From a virus, in IMG/VR virus record IMGVR_UViG_3300028844_005280, positions 1 through 44,263 of that record: 44,263 nt of DNA. The stretch is one strand, 5' to 3'. The notes beneath the pieces were generated by a model. That model was not told where the DNA came from. It saw only the letters and a list, made by a program, of their open reading frames with translations, and searched no databases. Positions 22,496 through 28,134 of the stretch are shown in pieces. The position numbers were made by a program, and so were the translations under genes. How positions within the stretch are numbered: the first letter of the stretch is position 1; the number at the start of each line of letters is the position of its first letter.

Positions 22496-22654
22496 CCTAC
22501 CGAATCATTAAGACAATATTAAATAACCTCCTCCCCCTTAACAATCCCCCTCCGGGGGACAGCCACGACCACACTTATATAGATATATAACTATACTTAC
22601 ATAGACCTAGACAAGTCTATAAACTATCTACATTCACACCAACTCATTCCATCT
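22496..22654 (+). other. Intergenic region with two hairpins
   Basis: CCCCC-TCC-GGGGG at 22546-22558 and ATAGAC-8 nt-GTCTAT at 22601-22620, separated by an AT-rich stretch containing TTATATAGATATATAAC. No T-run follows the first hairpin. This may be a transcript boundary plus promoter before 22655. Confidence 0.4.
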
Positions 22655-22846
22655 ATGACCACATCTTCCTTCCAGCGTTCTGCTTTCCAAGCCTACCTAA
22701 CTGTCAGTGGTATGGCCGATGAAGCATCAGACTATGCAGCATCACTCAAGCCTGGTTCTTCTGAGTGGGACAATGCTTACTCAAGAGCATTCGCCTTGCG
22801 TGATGCAGCAATCAAAATCCTAGAGGTAAATTGCGATGCAGAATGA
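22655..22846 (+). CDS. Small helical protein (63 aa)
   Basis: MTTSSFQRSAFQAYLTVSGM..., Ala-rich helices with a Trp-containing loop (PGSSEWDNAYSRAFALRDAA). It overlaps the next start by 11 nt. No family recognised. Confidence 0.63.
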   Translation: MTTSSFQRSAFQAYLTVSGMADEASDYAASLKPGSSEWDNAYSRAFALRDAAIKILEVNCDAE

Positions 22847-23123
22847 ATTACTCGCTGTCGAATCAATCACCCTTGACTTTGTTGATGAACATGGGATTTC
22901 TACTTGGCTCGTTGTTGCAACCATTGCTGATGCACGGGTTGAACTACCTGCGAAACACAATCCACCAGACGATGCACACCCTGCTGAGTATGGGCCAGGC
23001 ATTTGTGAGGCAATGTTTCAGCTAGAAGATGGTGAACTGCCTCCTCCAGTCTTAGGTACCGAGCAAGATCAGATTGACTTTCTCATACCTTTAGATCTAG
23101 ATTGGCAGCTGATCGAAGACTAG
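22836..23123 (+). CDS. Small acidic protein (95 aa)
   Basis: MQNELLAVESITLDFVDEHG..., beta-rich acidic protein with Pro-rich loops (HNPPDDAHPAEYGPG) and an acidic C-terminus. Last gene before the structured RNA upstream of SSB. Function unknown. Confidence 0.64.
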   Translation: MQNELLAVESITLDFVDEHGISTWLVVATIADARVELPAKHNPPDDAHPAEYGPGICEAMFQLEDGELPPPVLGTEQDQIDFLIPLDLDWQLIED

Positions 23124-23130
23124 CCACACT

Positions 23131-23248
23131 GTCGGGAGTCCTACATCATTAGGTGCACCTAGTGATAGGCCATACAATACCTAGTCTGCAGCTAGGAAAA
23201 GCCAAGGCATGACAAGCATCAAGCACTTGTTAAGTTGATGCTCTCGAC
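23131..23248 (+). ncRNA. Branched structured RNA upstream of SSB
   Basis: A closing stem GTCGGGA / TCTCGAC encloses three hairpins. Hairpin A (23140-23169) has a TAGGTGCACCTA core and outer CCTA/TAGG. Hairpin B is CCTAG-TCTGCAG-CTAGG (23180-23196). Hairpin C is GCATCAA-12 nt-TTGATGC (23216-23241). This makes a four-way-junction-like fold of 118 nt. It is followed 23 nt later by a type-2 motif, then the SSB gene. No protein frame is convincing in this gap. Could be an sRNA, a leader switch or an origin element. Confidence 0.5.
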
Positions 23249-23271
23249 AAACAACAATTCAATAGGCATCA

Positions 23272-23295
23272 TCCCGCCAGATGTGTAAGACCTAT
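23272..23295 (+). other. Type-2 intergenic RNA motif, copy c
   Basis: Closing stem ATAGG / CCTAT; inside CA, T, hairpin CATC-CCGCCA-GATG, TG, TAAGA. It lies 30 nt before the SSB start. Confidence 0.55.
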
Positions 23296-23325
23296 ACAAG
23301 CTACTAACTAATTCTTTTTCTAACG

Positions 23326-24111
23326 ATGAACAAAGCTTACTTGACTGTCAACGTGACAGCAGATCCACAGCAGATTTACATCAGTGAATCACGCACGATT
23401 GTTACATGCAATGTTGAGATACCAACTGCAAACACACGTAATGTACCAACAAAACTTACTTACCAAGTCTGGGCTAACCAAGACAAGTTTCTCTCTGCTA
23501 TCTCAGCTGGTATGCAGCTCTACATCTCAGGAGCACAGCTCCGACATGACCTTAAAGAACGATCCTATACTCTTCATGATGGCAACTGGGTTATTGTTCC
23601 CACTGGACAATTCCCCCTGCTAAATGAAATTATTCTTAGTGGACGTTGTATTAAAGATGTAGACCTCAGTGATCCCCGTCAGTTCAAGACAACTGATAGT
23701 GGGTACATTATCTCATCTCAATCACTTAGTGTTAACCGAGGTAAGCAAGAGACTGATCTCTTTAACCTTAAAGCAATTACTAAATCAGATGCCAAGGTAC
23801 GCTATGCAGAATGGCTAGCTAACATGACACGGAAAGGAACAGGACTAACTGTTGCTGGCCGTATCTCTACCAGCTCATGGAAAGATCAGAACACAGGTGA
23901 ACTCAAATTTAATACTGAGATTCAAATCAATCAGATGACTTTAGCACCCAAGCCAAAGACAACTGAGATCCAACCTCAAGCTACTGTCTCATCTGATTCA
24001 GCACCTAAATCTCTTTGGGGTTCTAACACAGAATCACAAGTGGCTGAACCATGGGGTAGTAACACTGAAGGTTTACCTGATCTTCCTGCAACAGATAACA
24101 TTCCCTTCTAG
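23326..24111 (+). CDS. ssb: Single-stranded DNA-binding protein with two OB folds
   Basis: 261 aa. The N-terminal half (MNKAYLTVNVTADP..., TIVTCNVEIPTA, LTYQVWANQDKFLSAISAGM) and a second half (LNEIILSGRCIKDVDLSDPR, TDLFNLKAITKSD, GLTVAGRISTSSW) both show the strand order of OB folds. A disordered Pro/Gln/Ser linker with repeated LWGSNTE / PWGSNTE words leads to the C-terminus ATDNIPF, like the acidic SSB tip that binds partners. It coats replication intermediates. Start follows the branched RNA and copy c. Confidence 0.82.
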   Translation: MNKAYLTVNVTADPQQIYISESRTIVTCNVEIPTANTRNVPTKLTYQVWANQDKFLSAISAGMQLYISGAQLRHDLKERSYTLHDGNWVIVPTGQFPLLNEIILSGRCIKDVDLSDPRQFKTTDSGYIISSQSLSVNRGKQETDLFNLKAITKSDAKVRYAEWLANMTRKGTGLTVAGRISTSSWKDQNTGELKFNTEIQINQMTLAPKPKTTEIQPQATVSSDSAPKSLWGSNTESQVAEPWGSNTEGLPDLPATDNIPF

Positions 24112-24120
24112 AATAAACAC

Positions 24121-24153
24121 CTGGGCTTCGCTAGTTATGCGAGTAAATCCCAG
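24121..24153 (+). other. Type-2 intergenic RNA motif, copy d1 (tandem)
   Basis: Closing stem CTGGG / CCCAG; inside CT, T, CGC-TAGTTAT-GCG, AG, TAAAT. The CA/TG pair seen in other copies is CT/AG here, a compensated change. It starts 10 nt after the SSB stop. Confidence 0.6.
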
Positions 24154-24154
24154 C

Positions 24155-24197
24155 CTGGGCAGCTGCACGGATATGCAACCCGCAGCGTAAGTCCCAG
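24155..24197 (+). other. Type-2 intergenic RNA motif, copy d2 (tandem)
   Basis: Closing stem CTGGG / CCCAG identical to d1, with a longer internal stem GCTGC / GCAGC and the TAAGT tail. Because the two stems are the same, d1 and d2 could swap partners. It ends 10 nt before the next ATG. Confidence 0.6.
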
Positions 24198-24207
24198 ACT
24201 AAAACCT

Positions 24208-24603
24208 ATGAAAGTTTACGGTCTTTACACACGCAAAGATGGTAGACAGCACGTCATCCTTTACAAAGATGGCGTGCGAACTACTGTTAGTTATCCCAAG
24301 TATCTACTTGAACAGAAGCTTGGACGCTCACTCCTGCCGACTGAAACATGTGATCACATTGACAATGATCACACCAACAACTGTCTTGATAACTTACAAG
24401 TGTTGACACGTAGTGACAACGCCCGCAAACAAATGTCATTACAGCCTGCGGAAGTAGGAACTTTTACTTGTCCTGTTTGTAATTCTTCATTTACTAAGCA
24501 AATGAATTACATTCGAGCTAACCTTAAGCAGAACAAGTCTGGTCCTTACTGTTCCAGGTCTTGTGCAGGGAAGGGTAGTCACCCATCTAACAAGGGCGTG
24601 TAG
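24208..24603 (+). CDS. HNH homing endonuclease with C-terminal zinc finger
   Basis: 131 aa. An N-terminal beta region leads to the HNH core LPTETCDHIDNDHTNNCLDN, with DH..(x)..N pattern and LQVLTRSDNARKQ, typical of phage HNH_3 enzymes. The C-terminus (FTCPVCNSSFTKQMNYIRAN and YCSRSCAG) is a zinc ribbon that also appears at the N-terminus of the 25333 protein. Such genes are mobile and nick DNA near their insertion site. The stop TAG lies inside the tRNA at 24594. Confidence 0.83.
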   Translation: MKVYGLYTRKDGRQHVILYKDGVRTTVSYPKYLLEQKLGRSLLPTETCDHIDNDHTNNCLDNLQVLTRSDNARKQMSLQPAEVGTFTCPVCNSSFTKQMNYIRANLKQNKSGPYCSRSCAGKGSHPSNKGV

Positions 24604-24670
24604 TCCAATTGGCAGAGACATGGAGTTTAAGCCTCCACAAGTGTGGGTTCGAGTCCCTCCACGCCTACCA
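24594..24670 (+). tRNA. tRNA-Leu-like, anticodon UAA, short variable loop
   Basis: Acceptor GGGCGTG / CACGCCT with encoded A-CCA end (24667-24670). D-arm GTC / GAC with AATTGG loop; anticodon stem TGGAG / CTCCA with loop TTTAAGC, giving anticodon TAA (Leu). T-arm loop TTCGAGT with one mismatch in its stem. The variable loop is only five bases, whereas bacterial tRNA-Leu has a long one. The first 10 bases overlap the HNH gene and its stop codon. The tRNA fold is clear; the amino acid is less certain. Confidence 0.8.
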
Positions 24671-24691
24671 ACCTTAACCTGTTCTTAATTA

Positions 24692-25342
24692 ATGTCACAG
24701 CAAGTCAAACTAATTTGGGCCACACCAAATGCAGAAGAACTCATTGTCGATATGGCAAGAGTATCTAACCCAAGCAACCAAGGTAATCATGACAATGATG
24801 CAAAGCTCATTAAGTATCTGATTAAACATAAGCATTGGAGCCCATTTGAAATGGCTAACCTTTGCTTAGAGATCAATACAACCAGAGGGATTTCACCACA
24901 GATACTAAGGCATCGAAGCTTTACCTTCCAAGAATTCTCTCAACGTTATGCAAACACAAATGCAATTGGTCGCATCCATTGCCCTCAGCTACGCTCACAA
25001 GACATAAAGAACAGACAGAATTCTGTTGATGATCTCGAAAGCAAACTAGGTAAAAGTCAACTGGCTGACATCAAACGTCGCATTGCTATTCACTTTGAAG
25101 ATGCTGAGCATCTCTATCAAGAGTTACTTAGTAAAGGCGTGGCAAAAGAATCAGCTCGTTTCTTATTACCATCAGCTGTACCAACCAGGCTTTACATGAA
25201 CGGTACACTCAGATCATGGACACATTACATTGATCTGCGTAGTGCCAATGGTACACAACAAGAACACAAAGAGATTGCTGAGCAATGCAAAGTAATCTTC
25301 ACTGAACAATTCCCAATCATCTCATCTGCAGCATGGAACTAA
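24692..25342 (+). CDS. thyX: Flavin-dependent thymidylate synthase
   Basis: 216 aa, normal length. The ThyX signature RHRx7S is present: RHR at 73-75, then seven residues, S83 (RHRSFTFQEFSQ). SPFEMANL precedes it and the C-terminal FLLPSAVPTRLYMNGTLRSW is typical. It methylates dUMP to dTMP with methylenetetrahydrofolate and FAD/NADPH, supplying thymidine for phage DNA. Sits between two zinc-finger genes. Confidence 0.93.
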   Translation: MSQQVKLIWATPNAEELIVDMARVSNPSNQGNHDNDAKLIKYLIKHKHWSPFEMANLCLEINTTRGISPQILRHRSFTFQEFSQRYANTNAIGRIHCPQLRSQDIKNRQNSVDDLESKLGKSQLADIKRRIAIHFEDAEHLYQELLSKGVAKESARFLLPSAVPTRLYMNGTLRSWTHYIDLRSANGTQQEHKEIAEQCKVIFTEQFPIISSAAWN

Positions 25343-25839
25343 AGCAATCGCGTGGCACAATAATTCTTTCTTGTACTAAATGCGGGAAAGAATTTAATCG
25401 TCAAGCTTGTCAACACCGCGCCAACCTAAGGCGCGGTCGTACTAAAACATTTTGCTCTACCAAGTGTGCAGGTAGAGAACATAGGCAACCATTCAAAGTA
25501 AAGACTGAACCTAGCAGGATTAAAGCTGCTCGTGAAAGTTTCAGAGAAGCTTGTCCTAAATGTAAAGAAAGATCTTTGGCTGTTATCGAAACTAAAATTA
25601 CAGCGAAAGGATATAGAAGACGTAGAAAGAGTTGTTTAGAGTGCGGCTATCGCATGACAACAATTGAAATGCCTATTGATGATGTAAAGAATAAAGTTGA
25701 TACAGGAATAAAGAAAACAATTAGCAGCAACGCATGCACATCATGCGAACATAATGAGAATGAAGCTTGTGGCTTCTTTATCCCTGAGTACATGACTAAT
25801 GAATCCCACGACTGCAACCTGTATTCAAAGTGCACTTGA
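25333..25839 (+). CDS. Multi-zinc-ribbon protein with NrdR-like segment
   Basis: 168 aa, Cys-rich. Residues 14-45 (CTKC..., HRANLRRG, FCSTKCAG) match the C-terminal zinc ribbon of the upstream HNH enzyme. Residues 74-111 (CPKCKE..., GYRRRRKSCLECGYRMTT) resemble the zinc ribbon of NrdR, the bacterial repressor of ribonucleotide reductase genes. The ATP-cone domain of NrdR is absent. A third Cys group (ACTSCEHNENEACG) is at 135-146 and a last pair (C161, C167) at the C-terminus. Overlaps the ThyX end by 10 nt. May bind DNA in nucleotide-metabolism control; not proven. Confidence 0.66.
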   Translation: MELKQSRGTIILSCTKCGKEFNRQACQHRANLRRGRTKTFCSTKCAGREHRQPFKVKTEPSRIKAARESFREACPKCKERSLAVIETKITAKGYRRRRKSCLECGYRMTTIEMPIDDVKNKVDTGIKKTISSNACTSCEHNENEACGFFIPEYMTNESHDCNLYSKCT

Positions 25840-25999
25840 TGAAATCTATCGCGGACAAACTAATGTCGCAGTCAAAGCTAAGGAGGTTGATCTCTCCTTA
25901 GCTGAGCTAAAAGAACTTTTCAATCAATACGTATTGAATCACCCAATCTGTTCGAGTGATTGGGAGAACGATATTGAATTGAGTTGGCCTTGGGTTTAA
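25799..25999 (+). CDS. Small hypothetical protein (66 aa)
   Basis: MNPTTATCIQSALDEIYRGQ..., helical with a KEVDLSLAELKELFNQYVLN helix and a Trp-rich C-terminus (WENDIELSWPWV). Overlaps the previous gene by 41 nt, so the start is uncertain. No family recognised. Confidence 0.55.
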   Translation: MNPTTATCIQSALDEIYRGQTNVAVKAKEVDLSLAELKELFNQYVLNHPICSSDWENDIELSWPWV

Positions 26000-26245
26000 T
26001 GGAAAATTCAGTGGCTCTCGCGCCTACCTGATCTAGCTATCTTCCAGTAGCGAGTAAAGCTTCATGTATAAAATTACATGAAACGTAGACGAGTGGTCTA
26101 CTACTAAAACATAACATTAAAAAGCCAGGCTCTCACACCTGGCTTCATTGTTAGTAGTAATCTATCCGGCTCACGCACCTGCAATAGTTGATGACCCAGC
26201 TACTAGATCTGGGAGGACAAGACGAGTATAAAGTACTCGCTTATC
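26000..26245. terminator. Hairpin-rich intergenic region with transcript terminator
   Basis: No gene. Hairpins: TTCATGTA-6 nt-TACATGAA (26061-26082), GTAGAC-GAGTG-GTCTAC (26085-26101), AAGCCAGG-8 nt-CCTGGCTT (26122-26145, strongest), CCCAG-9 nt-CTGGG, and CGAGTA-TAAAG-TACTCG near 26221-26245. A part at 26035-26061 resembles the type-2 motif. The 26122 hairpin probably ends transcription; no long T-run follows, so efficiency is uncertain. Confidence 0.5.
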
Positions 26246-26392
26246 TTATTCGACTGATGAGCCAGCGGCGATCCTTTCTCTGTCTTTCTTAAGCTCTTTC
26301 TCAAGACGTTGTTCTTTCTTAAACTTGTCTAACAAATGAGTAAGCAAAGCAGACTGGGAGTCGTAAGCTACACCACGATAGGTAAGGGTCAT
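26246..26392 (-). CDS. DUF4278-like small protein (48 aa)
   Basis: A longer frame exists, but the ATG at 26392 gives MTLTYRGVAYDSQSA, matching the MxLTYRGxxY opening of DUF4278, a family almost confined to cyanobacteria and their phages. The rest is a charged helix (LDKFKKEQRLEKELKKDRER). It lies opposite to the plus-strand replication genes. Function unknown. It supports a cyanobacterial host. Confidence 0.72.
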   Translation of the reverse strand: MTLTYRGVAYDSQSALLTHLLDKFKKEQRLEKELKKDRERIAAGSSVE

Positions 26393-26539
26393 TGGAGTTC
26401 TCCGATAAAACAAGCCCCGTTCCAAGCCTGTTGTTATGCGCCTCTTGACAGAGGTGAACGTCCTTTTATTATAGGACATCTTTAATTTCATGGGCAGTCT
26501 TGACGTAAGCCCCATGCAACTCACATCACACCACACATC

Positions 26540-27322
26540 ATGACACTACTCAAGTTCTCAACCGGCAATGCCAAGCTAGGCAAGCGTCTCATCTTCTCAC
26601 TACCAGCAGGGTACACCTGCCCTAACGCTGGTGTATGTAAGACATTCTCAGATCGAGTCACAGGTAAGATCCAAGACTTACCACAGACCAACAACACTGA
26701 CGCTGCAGCATACCGTTGCTTTGCAGCTAGCAGTGAAGCACGTAGTCCACAATGCCGTGCAGCACGTTGGCATAACTGGGACTTACTAAAAGAAACCATG
26801 ATCCCAGTGGAAGATCCTATCCATAAGATCGTTGCTGTACAGGAACTAATCACTGCATCAATCAATGCAAAGGATCGCAACCACAAGATTGATTTGGTTC
26901 GCATCCATGAGTCAGGTGACTACTGGTCAGAGCTTTACTTCCTTGCATGGCTACGTGTTGCACGTATGGATCCAACACGTAAATACTATGGATACACAAA
27001 ACAGTTACAACTGTGGCTTAATAGTATCGATGAGATTCCAGAAAACTTTTATCTCACAGCATCGATGGGTGGCAACTTAGACCCTATGCTTAAGTCGCAT
27101 GCACATCAGTTCAAACGTATTTCTTATGTCGTCTACTCAGAGATGGAAGCTAGCAATCTGGGTCTACCAATTGATCACAATGATGAGCACTGTTTTGGTA
27201 ATTCACCGTTTGCACTTTTAGTTCATGGCACACAACCAAAAGGATCTGATGCTGGTAAATCTATCCAGCAACGTAAGAAAGAAGGAGGCTTTGTTGGATA
27301 CCATTCCAGCAAAAAAGGTTAA
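26540..27322 (+). CDS. Phage gp88-like protein (260 aa)
   Basis: Begins MTLLKFSTGNAKLGKRLIFS then LPAGYTCPNAGVCKTFSD, the opening I know from the phage 'gene product 88' family (LSFGNAKL.K....SLPAG.TCPGA). Cys-rich start (C26, C32, C57, C72) and central VRIHESGDYWSELYFLAWL. The product's role in phages is unestablished; metal binding is likely from the Cys pattern. Starts after the ACACATC context. Confidence 0.72.
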   Translation: MTLLKFSTGNAKLGKRLIFSLPAGYTCPNAGVCKTFSDRVTGKIQDLPQTNNTDAAAYRCFAASSEARSPQCRAARWHNWDLLKETMIPVEDPIHKIVAVQELITASINAKDRNHKIDLVRIHESGDYWSELYFLAWLRVARMDPTRKYYGYTKQLQLWLNSIDEIPENFYLTASMGGNLDPMLKSHAHQFKRISYVVYSEMEASNLGLPIDHNDEHCFGNSPFALLVHGTQPKGSDAGKSIQQRKKEGGFVGYHSSKKG

Positions 27323-27452
27323 GCCTTGTAACAAATGTGGGAGCACAGATCGTTATGCTCCCCGTACTAATAACAGCCTGGGCAACTGCAAACGTTGTGC
27401 CAGGCGTCAAGCAAACCTTTACTACAAGAGGAAACTAACTAATGGAAACTGA
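27294..27452 (+). CDS. Small zinc-ribbon protein from a TTG start
   Basis: TTG at 27294 lies 5 nt after GAAGGAGG, giving about 52 aa that begin DTIPAKKVKPCNKCGSTDRY and end ANLYYKRKLTNGN. Pairs CNKC and CKRC form a zinc ribbon almost the same as that opening the next gene, so it looks like a cut-off copy of it. It overlaps the end of the gp88-like gene and the next ATG. The SD-like sequence also codes KEGG in the other gene, so the start is tentative. Confidence 0.5.
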   Translation: MDTIPAKKVKPCNKCGSTDRYAPRTNNSLGNCKRCARRQANLYYKRKLTNGN

Positions 27453-27861
27453 TCCGTGCGTTAAGTGCGGCAGCACTAGGCGTGCCAAGCCACGTCCAGG
27501 TAGAAAGACTGGTCACTGTATTGATTGTGCTAATGCTCGTTCAAAAAAGTGGGAAAAGAATAACCGTGAACGAGTTAAAGAAGTACAAATTAACTACAAG
27601 AAAAACAATCTTGAAACCTGGAAAGCAAGCAAGATAAGATCTAAAAATAAAGAACGAATAAAAAGACCAGTAGAAAATAAAGCTCGTCGAATAGTTTACG
27701 CAGCAGTCATACGAGGAGACTTACCCCGAGTCTCAACGTGTGACTGTGTAGACTGCGGCATTCAAGCCGTAGATTATCACCATGAGGACTATTCCAAACC
27801 ACTGGAAGTAGAACCTTTATGCAGAATGTGTCACATCAAACGACACAATCCTGACAACTAA
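27442..27861 (+). CDS. HNH-type endonuclease with N-terminal zinc ribbon
   Basis: 139 aa. N-terminal METDPCVKCGSTRRAKPRPG and CIDC form a zinc ribbon. A basic linker (NNRERVKEVQINYKKNN) follows, then an HNH-like core CDCVDCGIQAVDYHHEDYSK and EPLCRMCHIKRH at the C-terminus, with H-H, C-C and H-H pairs. Such small enzymes are mobile nickases of phages. Adjacent to DNA polymerase, a usual homing site. Confidence 0.76.
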   Translation: METDPCVKCGSTRRAKPRPGRKTGHCIDCANARSKKWEKNNRERVKEVQINYKKNNLETWKASKIRSKNKERIKRPVENKARRIVYAAVIRGDLPRVSTCDCVDCGIQAVDYHHEDYSKPLEVEPLCRMCHIKRHNPDN

Positions 27862-27882
27862 CTAACCCTTTGCTACTATTCA

Positions 27883-28134
27883 ATGACTACTACAGCTTCG
27901 ATGTCTTACTTAATCACCACTGAAATTAAAGGCGTGCCGCACGCAATTAGTACCAACTCAGAGAAAAAGAAGTTTGAATTGATTCCAATTAAAACTGATT
28001 CACAAATTGCTAAAGCTTTTTGTGCACCACATCAAACAGGCGCTTACAATATATTGAATTGGATTAATAAGAATGATAGAAAGCTTGCCGCCAAACATCT
28101 TGAAGTTCAGCCCGAAGCTAAATTCCTCCATTAA
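27883..28134 (+). CDS. Small hypothetical protein (83 aa)
   Basis: MTTTASMSYLITTEIKGVPH..., beta-rich first half, then a helix (AYNILNWINKNDRKLAAKHL). The last 62 nt overlap the start of DNA polymerase in another frame. No family recognised. Confidence 0.6.
   Translation: MTTTASMSYLITTEIKGVPHAISTNSEKKKFELIPIKTDSQIAKAFCAPHQTGAYNILNWINKNDRKLAAKHLEVQPEAKFLH

Noticed and set aside
26261-26282. Hammerhead-ribozyme-like CTGATGA with a GCC/GGC stem
   Set aside because: The required GAA after stem II is GAT here, no stem III is seen, and the bases code for the end of the minus-strand DUF4278-like gene.
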